A DNA stretch of 64,000 nucleotides, taken from Arenicola marina. Lineage: Eukaryota; Annelida; Polychaeta; Arenicolidae. Below the pieces are notes generated by a model, which was given only the letters and a program-made list of their open reading frames with translations, had not been told where the DNA came from and did no database searches. Every line of letters begins with the position of its first letter. The first letter of the stretch is position 1. Made by a program: the position numbers and the translations under genes. This document shows, piece after piece, positions 13,096-27,794 of this stretch. Where the stretch lies: NCBI GenBank assembly GCA_964019135.1, contig OZ025255.1:4774001-4838000 (forward strand), in the 5' to 3' direction.

Positions 13096-14858
13096 ACTAC
13101 ATGTACAATGTGTCACCGCTATGACGTCAGTACTACATGTACAATGTGTCACCGCCCTGACGTCAGTACTACATGTACAAGGTGTCACCGCCCTGGCGTC
13201 AGTACTACATGTACAATGTGTCACCGCCCTGACGTCAGTACTACATGTACAATGTGTCACCGCCCTGACGTCAGTACTACATGTACAATGTGTCACCGCC
13301 CTGACGTCAGTACTGCATGTACAAGGTGTCACCGCCTTGACGTCAGTACTACATGTACACTGTGTCACCGCCCTGACGTCAGTACTACATGTACACTGTG
13401 TCACCGCCCCGACGTCAGTACTACATGTACACTGTGTCACCGCCCTGACGTCAGTACTACATGTACACTGTGTCACCGCCCTGACGTCAGTACTATATGT
13501 ACACTGTGTCACCGCCCTGACGTCAGTACTACATGTACACTGTGTCACCGCCCTGACGTCAGTACTATATGTACACTGTGTCACCGCCCTGACGTCAGTA
13601 CTACATGTACACTGTGTCACCGCCCTGACGTCAGTACTACATGTACACTGTGTCACCGCCCCGACGTCAGTACTACATGTACACTGTGTCACCGCCCTGA
13701 CGTCAGTACTGCATGTACACTGTGTCACCGCCCTGACGTCAGTACTACATGTACACTGTGTCACCGCCCCGACGTCAGTACTACATGTACACTGTGTCAC
13801 CGCCCTGACGTCAGTACTACATGTACACTGTGTCAACGCCCTGACGTCAGTACTACATGTACACTGTGTCACCGCCCTGACGTCAGTACTACATGTACAC
13901 TGTGTCACCGCCGTGACGTCAGTACTATATGCACACTGTGTCACCGCCCTGACGTCAGTACTACATGTACACTGTGTCACCGCCCTGACGTCAGTACTAC
14001 ATGTACACTGTGTCACCGCCCTGACGTCAGTACTACATGTACACTGTGTCACCGCCCTGACGTCAGTACTACATGTACAATGTGTCACCGCCCTGACGTC
14101 AGTACTACATGTACACTGTGTCAACGCCCTGACGTCAGTACTACATGTACACTGTGTCACCGCCCTGACGTCAGTACTACATGTACACTGTGTCACCGCC
14201 CTGACGTCAGTACTACATGTACAAGTTGTCACCGACCTGACGTCAGTACTACATGTACACTGTGTCACCGCCCGGACGTCAGTACTACATGTACAATGTG
14301 TCACAGCCCTGACGTCAGTACTACATGTACAAGGTGTCACCGCCCTGACGTCAGTACTACATGTACACTGTGTCACCGCCCTGACGTCAGTACTACATGT
14401 ACAATGTGTCACAGCCCTGACGTCAGTACTACATGTACAAGGTGTCACCGCCCTGACGTCAGTACTACATGTACAAGTTGTCACCGACCTGACGTCAGTA
14501 CTACATGTACACTGTGTCACCGCCCTGGCGTCAGTACTACATGTACACTGTGTCACCGCCCTGGCGTCAGTACTACATGTACACTGTGTCACCGCCCTGA
14601 CGTCAGTACTACATGTACACTGTGTCACAGCCCTGACGTCAGTACTACATGTACAATGTGTCACCGCCCTGACGTCAGTACTACATGTACACTGTGTCAA
14701 AGCCCTGGCGTCAGTACTACATGTACACTGTGTCACCGCCCTGACGTCAGTACTACATGTACAAGGTGTCACCGCCCCGACGTCAGTACTACATGTGCAA
14801 GATGTCACCGCCCTGATGTCAGTACTACATGTACACTGTGTCACCGCCCTGACGTCAG
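13096..14858. repeat. Higher-order block, 49 monomers (copy of 8150-9912)
   Basis: Length 1,763 bp, the same as 8150-9912. A private variant GCCGTGACG lies near 13911. The junction at its right end is the only one followed by ACTGCATG in place of ACTACATG. Confidence 0.93.
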
Positions 14859-17521
14859 ACTGCATGTACAATGTGTCACCGCTATGACGTCAGTACTACA
14901 TGTACAATGTGTCACCGCCCTGACGTCAGTACTACATGTACAAGGTGTCACCGCCCTGGCGTCAGTACTACATGTACAATGTGTCACCGCCCTGACGTCA
15001 GTACTACATGTACAATGTGTCACCGCCCTGACGTCAGTACTACATGTACAATGTGTCACCGCCCTGACGTCAGTACTGCATGTACAAGGTGTCACCGCCT
15101 TGACGTCAGTACTACATGTACACTGTGTCACCGCCCTGACGTCAGTACTACATGTACACTGTGTCACCGCCCCGACGTCAGTACTACATGTACACTGTGT
15201 CACCGCCCTGACGTCAGTACTACATGTACACTGTGTCACCGCCCTGACGTCAGTACTATATGTACACTGTGTCACCGCCCTGACGTCAGTACTACATGTA
15301 CACTGTGTCACCGCCCTGACGTCAGTACTATATGTACACTGTGTCACCGCCCTGACGTCAGTACTACATGTACACTGTGTCACCGCCCTGACGTCAGTAC
15401 TACATGTACACTGTGTCACCGCCCCGACGTCAGTACTACATGTACACTGTGTCACCGCCCTGACGTCAGTACTGCATGTACACTGTGTCATCGCCCTGAC
15501 GTCAGTACTACATGTACACTGTGTCACCGCCCCGACGTCAGTACTACATGTACACTGTGTCACCGCCCTGACGTCAGTACTACATGTACACTGTGTCAAC
15601 GCCCTGATGTCAGTACTACATGTACACTGTGTCACCGCCCTGACGTCAGTACTACATGTACACTGTGTCACCGCCCTGACGTCAGTACTATATGCACACT
15701 GTGTCACCGCCCTGACGTCAGTACTACATGTACACTGTGTCACCGCCCTGACGTCAGTACTACATGTACACTGTGTCACCGCCCTGACGTCAGTACTACA
15801 TGTACACTGTGTCACCGCCCTGACGTCAGTACTACATGTACAATGTGTCACCGCCCTGACGTCAGTACTACATGTACACTGTGTCAACGCCCTGACGTCA
15901 GTACTACATGTACACTGTGTCACCGCCCTGACGTCAGTACTACATGTACACTGTGTCACCGCCCTGACGTCAGTACTACATGTACAAGTTGTCACCGACC
16001 TGACGTCAGTACTACATGTACACTGTGTCACCGCCCTGACGTCAGTACTACATGTACAATGTGTCACAGCCCTGACGTCAGTACTACATGTACAAGGTGT
16101 CACCGCCCTGACGTCAGTACTACATGTACACTGTGTCACCGCCCTGACGTCAGTACTACATGTACAATGTGTCACAGCCCTGACGTCAGTACTACATGTA
16201 CAAGTTGTCACCGACCTGACGTCAGTACTACATGTACACTGTGTCACGGCCCTGACGTCAGTACTACATGTACACTGTGTCACCGCCCTGACGTCAGTAC
16301 TACATGTACACTGTGTCACCGCCCTGACGTCAGTACTACATGTACACTGTGTCACCGCCTGGACGTCAGTACTACATGTACACTGTGTCACCGCCCTGGC
16401 GTCAGTACTACATGTACAATGTGTCACCGCCCTGGCGTCAGTACTACATGTACACTGTGTCACCGCCCTGACGTCAGTACTACATGTACACTGTGTCACC
16501 GCCCTGACGTCAGTACTACATGTACAAGTTGTCACCGACCTGACGTCAGTACTACATGTACACTGTGTCACCGCCCTGACGTCAGTACTACATGTACAAT
16601 GTGTCACAGCCCTGACGTCAGTACTACATGTACAAGGTGTCACCGCCCTGACGTCAGTACTACATGTACACTGTGTCACCGCCCTGACGTCAGTACTACA
16701 TGTACAATGTGTCACAGCCCTGACGTCAGTACTACATGTACAAGGTGTCACCGCCCTGACGTCAGTACTACATGTACACTGTGTCACCGCCCTGGCGTCA
16801 GTACTACATGTACACTGTGTCACCGCCCTGACGTCAGTACTACATGTACACTGTGTCACCGCCCTGACGTCAGTACTACATGTACAAGTTGTCACCGACC
16901 TGACGTCAGTACTACATGTACACTGTGTCACCGCCCGGACGTCAGTACTACATGTACAATGTGTCACAGCCCTGACGTCAGTACTACATGTACAAGGTGT
17001 CACCGCCCTGACGTCAGTACTACATGTACACTGTGTCACCGCCCTGACGTCAGTACTACATGTACAATGTGTCACAGCCCTGACGTCAGTACTACATGTA
17101 CAAGGTGTCACCGCCCTGACGTCAGTACTACATGTACAAGTTGTCACCGACCTGACGTCAGTACTACATGTACACTGTGTCACCGCCCTGGCGTCAGTAC
17201 TACATGTACACTGTGTCACCGCCCTGGCGTCAGTACTACATGTACACTGTGTCACCGCCCTGACGTCAGTACTACATGTACACTGTGTCACAGCCCTGAC
17301 GTCAGTACTACATGTACAATGTGTCACCGCCCTGACGTCAGTACTACATGTACACTGTGTCAAAGCCCTGGCGTCAGTACTACATGTACACTGTGTCACC
17401 GCCCTGACGTCAGTACTACATGTACAAGGTGTCACCGCCCCGACGTCAGTACTGCATGTGCAAGATGTCACCGCCCTGATGTCACTACTACATGTACACT
17501 GTGTCACCGCCCTGACGTCAG
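14859..17521. repeat. Higher-order block, 74 monomers
   Basis: Length 2,663 bp. The left part follows the 1,763-bp blocks. The body is expanded by several copies of a sub-unit of about ten monomers marked by CAAGTTGTCACCGACC (for example 16525 and 16885, 360 bp apart). Private variants are GTCATCGCC near 15487, GTCACTACTAC near 17482 and CTGCATGTGCAAG near 17452. Confidence 0.92.
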
Positions 17522-20500
17522 ACTACATGTACAATGTGTCACCGCTATGACGTCAGTACTATATGTACAATGTGTCACCGCCCTGACGTCAGTACTACAT
17601 GTACAAGGTGTCACCGCCCTGGCGTCAGTACTACATGTACAATGTGTCACCGCCCTGACGTCAGTACTACATGTACAATGTGTCACCGCCCTGACGTCAG
17701 TACTACATGTACAATGTGTCACCGCCCTGACGTCAGTACTGCATGTACAAGGTGTCACCGCCTTGACGTCAGTACTACATGTACACTGTGTCACCGCCCT
17801 GACGTCAGTACTACATGTACACTGTGTCACCGCCCTGACGTCAGTACTACATGTACACTGTGTCAACGCCCTGACGTCAGTACTACATGTACACTGTGTC
17901 ACCGCCCTGACGTCAGTACTACATGTACACTGTGTCACCGCCCTGACGTCAGTACTATATGCACACTGTGTCACCGCCCTGACGTCAGTACTACATGTAC
18001 ACTGTGTCACCGCCCTGACGTCAGTACTACATGTACACTGTGTCACCGCCCTGACGTCAGTACTACATGTACACTGTGTCACCGCCCTGACGTCAGTACT
18101 ACATGTACAATGTGTCACCGCCCTGACGTCAGTACTACATGTACACTGTGTCAACGCCCTGACGTCAGTACTACATGTACACTGTGTCACCGCCCTGACG
18201 TCAGTACTACATGTACACTGTGTCACCGCCCTGACGTCAGTACTACATGTACAAGTTGTCACCGACCTGACGTCAGTACTACATGTACACTGTGTCACCG
18301 CCCTGACGTCAGTACTACATGTACAATGTGTCACAGCCCTGACGTCAGTACTACATGTACAAGGTGTCACCGCCCTGACGTCAGTACTACATGTACACTG
18401 TGTCACCGCCCTGACGTCAGTACTACATGTACAATGTGTCACAGCCCTGACGTCAGTACTACATGTACAAGGTGTCACCGCCCTGACGTCAGTACTACAT
18501 GTACACTGTGTCACCGCCCTGGCGTCAGTACTACATGTACACTGTGTCACCGCCCTGGCGTCAGTACTACATGTACACTGTGTCACCGCCCTGACGTCAG
18601 TACTACATGTACACTGTGTCACCGCCCTGACGTCAGTACTACATGTACAAGTTGTCACCGACCTGACGTCAGTACTACATGTACACTGTGTCACCGCCCT
18701 GACGTCAGTACTACATGTACAATGTGTCACAGCCCTGACGTCAGTACTACATGTACAAGGTGTCACCGCCCTGACGTCAGTACTACATGTACACTGTGTC
18801 ACCGCCCTGACGTCAGTACTACATGTACAATGTGTCACAGCCCTGACGTCAGTACTACATGTACAAGGTGTCACCGCCCTGACGTCAGTACTACATGTAC
18901 ACTGTGTCACCGCCCTGGCGTCAGTACTACATGTACACTGTGTCACCGCCCTGACGTCAGTACTACATGTACACTGTGTCACCGCCCTGACGTCAGTACT
19001 ACATGTACAAGTTGTCACCGACCTGACGTCAGTGCTACATGTACACTGTGTCACCGCCCTGACGTCAGTACTACATGTACAATGTGTCACAGCCCTGACG
19101 TCAGTACTACATCTACAAGTTGTCACCGACCTGACGTCAGTACTACATGTACACTGTGTCACGGCCCTGACGTCAGTACTACATGTACACTGTGTCACCG
19201 CCCTGACGTCAGTACTACATGTACACTGTGTCACCGCCCTGACGTCAGTACTACATGTACACTGTGTCACCGCCTGGACGTCAGTGCTACATGTACACTG
19301 TGTCACCGCCCTGGCGTCAGTACTACATGTACAATGTGTCACCGCCCTGGCGTCAGTACTACATGTACACTGTGTCACCGCCCTGGCGTCAGTACTACAT
19401 GTACACTGTGTCACCGCCCTGACGTCAGTACTACATGTACACTGTGTCACCGCCCTGACGTCAGTACTACATGTACACTGTGTCACCGCCCTGGCGTCAG
19501 TACTACATGTACACTGTGTCACCGCCCTGGCGTCAGTACTACATGTACAAGTTGTCACCGACCTGACGTCAGTACTACATGTACACTGTGTCACCGCCCT
19601 GGCGTCAGTACTACATGTACACTGTGTCACCGCCCTGGCGTCAGTACAACATGTACACTGTGTCACCGCCCTGGCGTCAGTACTACATGTACAAGTTGTC
19701 ACCGACCTGACGTCAGTACTGCATGTACACTGTGTCACCGCCCTGACGTCAGTACTACATGTACAATGTGTCACCGCCCTGACGTCAGTACTACATGTAC
19801 AATGTGTCACAGCCCTGACGTCAGTACTACATGTACAAGGTGTCACCGCCCCGACGTCAGTACTACATGTGCAAGATGTCACCGCCCTGACGTCAGTACT
19901 ACATGTACACTGTGTCACCGCCCTGGCGTCAGTACTACATGTACACTGTGTCACCGCCCTGACGTCAGTACTACATGTACACTGTGTCACCGCCCTGACG
20001 TCAGTACTACATGTACACTGTATCACCGCCCTGACGTCAGTACTACATGTACACTGTGTCACCGCCCTGACGTCAGTACTACATGTACACTGTGTCACCG
20101 CCCTGGCGTCAGTACTACATGTACACTGTGTCACCGCCCTGACGTCAGTACTACATATACAAGGTGTCACAGCCCTGGCGTCAGTACTACATGTACACTG
20201 TGTCACCGCCCTGACGTCAGTACTACATGTACAACGTGTCACCGCCCTGACGTCAGTACTACATGTACAATGTGTCACCGCCCTGACGTCAGTACTACAT
20301 GTACAATGTGTCACCGCCCTGACGTCAGTACTACATGTACACTGTGTCAACGCCCTGACGTCAGTACTACATGTACACTGTGTCACCGCCCTGACGTCAG
20401 TACTACATGTACACTGTGTCACCGCCCTGACGTCAGTACTACATGTACAAGTTGTCACCGACCTGACGTCAGTACTACATGTACACTGTGTCACCGCCCG

Positions 20501-21084
20501 GACGTCAGTACTACATGTACAATGTGTCACAGCCCTGACGTCAGTACTGCATGTACAAGGTGTCACCGCCCTGACGTCAGTACTACATGTACACTGTGTC
20601 ACCGCCCTGACGTCAGTACTACATGTACAATGTGTCACAGCCCTGACGTCAGTACTACATGTACAAGGTGTCACCGCCCTGACGTCAGTACTACATGTAC
20701 AAGTTGTCACCGACCTGACGTCAGTACTACATGTACACTGTGTCACCGCCCTGGCGTCAGTACTACATGTACACTGTGTCACCGCCCTGGCGTCAGTACT
20801 ACATGTACACTGTGTCACCGCCCTGACGTCAGTACTACATGTACACTGTGTCACAGCCCTGACGTCAGTACTACATGTACAATGTGTCACCGCCCTGACG
20901 TCAGTACTACATGTACACTGTGTCAAAGCCCTGGCGTCAGTACTACATGTACACTGTGTCACCGCCCTGACGTCAGTACTACATGTACAAGGTGTCACCG
21001 CCCCGACGTCAGTACTACATGTGCAAGATGTCACCGCCCTGATGTCAGTACTACATGTACACTGTGTCACCGCCCTGACGTCAG
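17522..21084. repeat. Higher-order block, 99 monomers
   Basis: Length 3,563 bp. The body holds repeated CAAGTTGTCACCGACC sub-units (18252, 18648, 19008), a CATCTACAAG monomer near 19110, GTACAACATG near 19645 and CATATACAAGG at 20154. About 83 monomers of its right side recur in the next block. Confidence 0.92.
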
Positions 21085-24000
21085 ACTACATGTACAATGT
21101 GTCACCGCTATGACGTCAGTACTACATGTACAATGTGTCACCGCCCTGACGTCAGTACTACATGTACACTGTGTCAACGCCCTGACGTCAGTACTACATG
21201 TACACTGTGTCACCGCCCTGACGTCAGTACTACATGTACACTGTGTCACCGCCCTGACGTCAGTACTACATGTACAAGTTGTCACCGACCTGACGTCAGT
21301 ACTACATGTACACTGTGTCACCGCCCTGACGTCAGTACTACATGTACAATGTGTCACAGCCCTGACGTCAGTACTACATGTACAAGGTGTCACCGCCCTG
21401 ACGTCAGTACTACATGTACACTGTGTCACCGCCCTGACGTCAGTACTACATGTACAATGTGTCACAGCCCTGACGTCAGTACTACATGTACAAGGTGTCA
21501 CCGCCCTGACGTCAGTACTACATGTACACTGTGTCACCGCCCTGGCGTCAGTACTACATGTACACTGTGTCACCGCCCTGGCGTCAGTACTACATGTACA
21601 CTGTGTCACCGCCCTGACGTCAGTACTACATGTACACTGTGTCACCGCCCTGACGTCAGTACTACATGTACAAGTTGTCACCGACCTGACGTCAGTACTA
21701 CATGTACACTGTGTCACCGCCCTGACGTCAGTACTACATGTACAATGTGTCACAGCCCTGACGTCAGTACTACATGTACAAGGTGTCACCGCCCTGACGT
21801 CAGTACTACATGTACACTGTGTCACCGCCCTGACGTCAGTACTACATGTACAATGTGTCACAGCCCTGACGTCAGTACTACATGTACAAGGTGTCACCGC
21901 CCTGACGTCAGTACTACATGTACACTGTGTCACCGCCCTGGCGTCAGTACTACATGTACACTGTGTCACCGCCCTGACGTCAGTACTACATGTACACTGT
22001 GTCACCGCCCTGACGTCAGTACTACATGTACAAGTTGTCACCGACCTGACGTCAGTGCTACATGTACACTGTGTCACCGCCCTGACGTCAGTACTACATG
22101 TACAATGTGTCACAGCCCTGACGTCAGTACTACATCTACAAGTTGTCACCGACCTGACGTCAGTACTACATGTACACTGTGTCACGGCCCTGACGTCAGT
22201 ACTACATGTACACTGTGTCACCGCCCTGACGTCAGTACTACATGTACACTGTGTCACCGCCCTGACGTCAGTACTACATGTACACTGTGTCACCGCCTGG
22301 ACGTCAGTGCTACATGTACACTGTGTCACCGCCCTGGCGTCAGTACTACATGTACAATGTGTCACCGCCCTGGCGTCAGTACTACATGTACACTGTGTCA
22401 CCGCCCTGGCGTCAGTACTACATGTACACTGTGTCACCGCCCTGACGTCAGTACTACATGTACACTGTGTCACCGCCCTGACGTCAGTACTACATGTACA
22501 CTGTGTCACCGCCCTGGCGTCAGTACTACATGTACACTGTGTCACCGCCCTGGCGTCAGTACTACATGTACAAGTTGTCACCGACCTGACGTCAGTACTA
22601 CATGTACACTGTGTCACCGCCCTGGCGTCAGTACTACATGTACACTGTGTCACCGCCCTGGCGTCAGTACAACATGTACACTGTGTCACCGCCCTGGCGT
22701 CAGTACTACATGTACAAGTTGTCACCGACCTGACGTCAGTACTGCATGTACACTGTGTCACCGCCCTGACGTCAGTACTACATGTACAATGTGTCACCGC
22801 CCTGACGTCAGTACTACATGTACAATGTGTCACAGCCCTGACGTCAGTACTACATGTACAAGGTGTCACCGCCCCGACGTCAGTACTACATGTGCAAGAT
22901 GTCACCGCCCTGACGTCAGTACTACATGTACACTGTGTCACCGCCCTGGCGTCAGTACTACATGTACACTGTGTCACCGCCCTGACGTCAGTACTACATG
23001 TACACTGTGTCACCGCCCTGACGTCAGTACTACATGTACACTGTATCACCGCCCTGACGTCAGTACTACATGTACACTGTGTCACCGCCCTGACGTCAGT
23101 ACTACATGTACACTGTGTCACCGCCCTGGCGTCAGTACTACATGTACACTGTGTCACCGCCCTGACGTCAGTACTACATATACAAGGTGTCACAGCCCTG
23201 GCGTCAGTACTACATGTACACTGTGTCACCGCCCTGACGTCAGTACTACATGTACAACGTGTCACCGCCCTGACGTCAGTACTACATGTACAATGTGTCA
23301 CCGCCCTGACGTCAGTACTACATGTACAATGTGTCACCGCCCTGACGTCAGTACTACATGTACACTGTGTCAACGCCCTGACGTCAGTACTACATGTACA
23401 CTGTGTCACCGCCCTGACGTCAGTACTACATGTACACTGTGTCACCGCCCTGACGTCAGTACTACATGTACAAGTTGTCACCGACCTGACGTCAGTACTA
23501 CATGTACACTGTGTCACCGCCCGGACGTCAGTACTACATGTACAATGTGTCACAGCCCTGACGTCAGTACTGCATGTACAAGGTGTCACCGCCCTGACGT
23601 CAGTACTACATGTACACTGTGTCACCGCCCTGACGTCAGTACTACATGTACAATGTGTCACAGCCCTGACGTCAGTACTACATGTACAAGGTGTCACCGC
23701 CCTGACGTCAGTACTACATGTACAAGTTGTCACCGACCTGACGTCAGTACTACATGTACACTGTGTCACCGCCCTGGCGTCAGTACTACATGTACACTGT
23801 GTCACCGCCCTGGCGTCAGTACTACATGTACACTGTGTCACCGCCCTGACGTCAGTACTACATGTACACTGTGTCACAGCCCTGACGTCAGTACTACATG
23901 TACAATGTGTCACCGCCCTGACGTCAGTACTACATGTACACTGTGTCAAAGCCCTGGCGTCAGTACTACATGTACACTGTGTCACCGCCCTGACGTCAGT

Positions 24001-24107
24001 ACTACATGTACAAGGTGTCACCGCGCCGACGTCAGTACTACATGTGCAAGATGTCACCGCCCTGATGTCAGTACTACATGTACACTGTGTCACCGCCCTG
24101 ACGTCAG
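21085..24107. repeat. Higher-order block, 84 monomers (tandem copy of the right part of the previous block)
   Basis: Length 3,023 bp. Landmark variants of the previous block reappear exactly 3,023 bp on: GTACAACATG 19646 to 22669, CATATAC 20154 to 23177. A visible difference is CACCGCGCCGACG near 24021, where the earlier copy has CACCGCCCCGACG. Confidence 0.94.
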
Positions 24108-25186
24108 ACTACATGTACAATGTGTCACCGCTATGACGTCAGTACTACATGTACAATGTGTCACCGCCCTGACGTCAGTACTACATGTACAAGGTGTCAC
24201 CGCCCTGGCGTCAGTACTACATGTACAATGTGTCACCGCCCTGACGTCAATACTACATGTACAATGTGTCACCGCCCTGACGTCAGTACTACATGTACAA
24301 TGTGTCACCGCCCTGACGTCAGTACTGCATGTACAAGGTGTCACCGCCTTGACGTCAGTACTACATGTACACTGTGTCACCGCCCTGACGTCAGTACTAC
24401 ATGTACACTGTGTCACCGCCCCGACGTCAGTACTACATGTACACTGTGTCACCGCCCTGACGTCAGTACTACATGTACACTGTGTCACCGCCCTGACGTC
24501 AGTACTATATGTACACTGTGTCACCGCCCTGACGTCAGTACTACATGTACACTGTGTCACCGCCCTGACGTCAGTACTATATGTACACTGTGTCACCGCC
24601 CTGACGTCAGTACTACATGTACACTGTGTCACCGCCCTGACGTCAGTACTACATGTACACTGTGTCACCGCCCCGACGTCAGTACTACATGTACACTGTG
24701 TCACCGCCCTGACGTCAGTACTGCATGTACACTGTGTCACCGCCCTGACGTCAGTACTACATGTACACTGTGTCACCGCCCCGACGTCAGTACTACATGT
24801 ACACTGTGTCACCGCCCCGACGTCAGTACTACATGTACACTGTGTCACCGCCCTGACGTCAGTACTGCATGTACAACGTGTCACCGCCCCAACGTCAGTA
24901 CTACATGTACAAGGTGTCACCGCCCTGTCGTCAGTACTACATGTACAAGCTGTCACCGCCCTGACGTCAGTACTACATGTACACTGTGTCACCGCCTTGA
25001 CGTCAGTACTACATGTACACTGTGTCAAAGCCCTGGCGTCAGTACTACATGTACACTGTGTCACCGCCCTGACGTCAGTACTACATGTACAAGGTGTCAC
25101 CGCCCCGACGTCAGTACTACATGTGCAAGATGTCACCGCCCTGATGTCAGTACTACATGTACACTGTGTCACCGCCCTGACGTCAG
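24108..25186. repeat. Higher-order block, 30 monomers, mosaic
   Basis: Length 1,079 bp. The left part follows the 8150-9912 type and the right part has the CAACGTG / CCAACGTC / CTGTCGTC / CAAGCTGTC run near 24874-24952 typical of 6442-7304. It is followed by an 845-bp and a 1,763-bp block, as the 863-bp blocks are. Confidence 0.92.
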
Positions 25187-26031
25187 ACTACATGTACAAT
25201 GTGTCACCGCTGTACAATGTGTCACCGCCCTGACGTCAGTACTACATGTACAAGGTGTCACCGCCCTGGCGTCCGTACTACATGTACAATGTGTCACCGC
25301 CCTGACGTCAGTACTACATGTACAATGTGTCACCGCCCTGACGTCAGTACTACATGTACAATGTGTCACCGCCCTGACGTCAGTACTGCATGTACAAGGT
25401 GTCACCGCCTTGACGTCAGTACTACATGTACACTGTGTCACCGCCCTGACGTCAGTACTACATGTACACTGTGTCACCGCCCTGACGTCAGTACTACATG
25501 TACAAGTTGTCACCGACCTGACGTCAGTACTACATGTACACTGTGTCACCGCCCTGGCGTCAGTACTACATGTACACTGTGTCACCGCCCTGACGTCAGT
25601 ACTACATGTACACTGTGTCACCGCCCTGGCGTCAGTACTACATGTACAAGTTGTCACCGACCTGACGTCAGTACTACATGTACACTGTGTCACCGCCCTG
25701 GCGTCAGTACTACATGTACACTGTGTCACCGCCCTGGCGTCAGTACTACATGTACACTGTGTCACCGCCCTGACGTCAGTACTACATGTACACTGTGTCA
25801 CAGCCCTGACGTCAGTACTACATGTACAATGTGTCACCGCCCTGACGTCAGTACTACATGTACACTGTGTCAAAGCCCTGGCGTCAGTACTACATGTACA
25901 CTGTGTCACCGCCCTGACGTCAGTACTACATGAACAAGGTGTCACCGCCCTGACGTCAGTACTACATGTGCAAGATGTCACCGCCCTGATGTCAGTACTA
26001 CATGTACACTGTGTCACCGCCCTGACGTCAG
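25187..26031. repeat. Higher-order block, 23.5 monomers (copy of 7305-8149)
   Basis: Length 845 bp, third copy of this block. Private variants are GGCGTCCGTAC near 25268 and CATGAACAAGG near 25929. Confidence 0.93.
25203..25220. repeat. 18-bp truncated monomer
   Basis: GTCACCGCTGTACAATGT half unit, 17 bases after a junction. It is the last of six in the window. Confidence 0.95.
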
Positions 26032-27794
26032 ACTACATGTACAATGTGTCACCGCTATGACGTCAGTACTACATGTACAATGTGTCACCGCCCTGACGTC
26101 AGTACTACATGTACAAGGTGTCACCGCCCTGGCGTCAGTACTACATGTACAATGTGTCACCGCCCTGACGTCAGTACTACATGTACAATGTGTCACCGCC
26201 CTGACGTCAGTACTACATGCACAATGTGTCACCGCCCTGACGTCAGTACTGCATGTACAAGGTGTCACCGCCTTGACGTCAGTACTACATGTACACTGTG
26301 TCACCGCCCTGACGTCAGTACTACATGTACACTGTGTCACCGCCCCGACGTCAGTACTACATGTACAATGTGTCACCGCCCTGACGTCAGTACTACATGT
26401 ACACTGTGTCACCGCCCTGACGTCAGTACTATATGTACACTGTGTCACCGCCCTGACGTCAGTACTACATGTACACTGTGTCACCGCCCTGACGTCAGTA
26501 CTATATGTACACTGTGTCACCGCCCTGACGTCAGTACTACATGTACACTGTGTCACAGCCCTGACGTCAGTACTACATGTACACTGTGTCACCGCCCCGA
26601 CGTCAGTACTACATGTACACTGTGTCACCGCCCTGACGTCAGTACTGCATGTACACTGTGTCACCGCCCTGACGTCAGTACTACATGTACACTGTGTCAC
26701 CGCCCCGACGTCAGTACTACATGTACACTGTGTCACCGCCCTGACGTCAGTACTACATGTACACTGTGTCAACGCCCTGACGTCAGTACTACATGTACAC
26801 TGTGTCACCGCCCTGACGTCAGTACTACATGTACACTGTGTCACCGCCCTGACGTCAGTACTATATGCACACTGTGTCACCGCCCTGACGTCAGTACTAC
26901 ATGTACACTGTGTCACCGCCCTGACGTCAGTACTACATGTACACTGTGTCACCGCCCTGACGTCAGTACTACATGTACACTGTGTCACCGCCCTGACGTC
27001 AGTACTACATGTACAATGTGTCACCGCCCTGACGTCAGTACTACATGTACACTGTGTCAACGCCCTGACGTCAGTACTACATGTACACTGTGTCACCGCC
27101 CTGACGTCAGTACTACATGTACACTGTGTCACCGCCCTGACGTCAGTACTACATGTACAAGTTGTCACCGACCTGACGTCAGTACTACATGTACACTGTG
27201 TCACCGCCCGGACGTCAGTACTACATGTACAATGTGTCACAGCCCTGACGTCAGTACTACATGTACAAGGTGTCACCGCCCTGACGTCAGTACTACATGT
27301 ACACTGTGTCACCGCCCTGACGTCAGTACTACATGTACAATGTGTCACAGCCCTGACGTCAGTACTACATGTACAAGGTGTCACCGCCCTGACGTCAGTA
27401 CTACATGTACAAGTTGTCACCGACCTGACGTCAGTACTACATGTACACTGTGTCACCGCCCTGGCGTCAGTACTACATGTACACTGTGTCACCGCCCTGG
27501 CGTCAGTACTACATGTACACTGTGTCACCGCCCTGACGTCAGTACTACATGTACACTGTGTCACAGCCCTGACGTCAGTACTACATGTACAATGTGTCAC
27601 CGCCCTGACGTCAGTACTACATGTACACTGTGTCAAAGCCCTGGCGTCAGTACTACATGTACACTGTGTCACCGCCCTGACGTCAGTACTACATGTACAA
27701 GGTGTCACCGCCCCGACGTCAGTACTACATGTGCAAGATGTCACCGCCCTGATGTCAGTACTACATGTACACTGTGTCACCGCCCTGACGTCAG
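26032..27794. repeat. Higher-order block, 49 monomers (copy of 8150-9912)
   Basis: Length 1,763 bp, third copy. Private variants include CATGCACAATG near 26217 and a CACAGCCCTG monomer near 26553. Confidence 0.93.
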
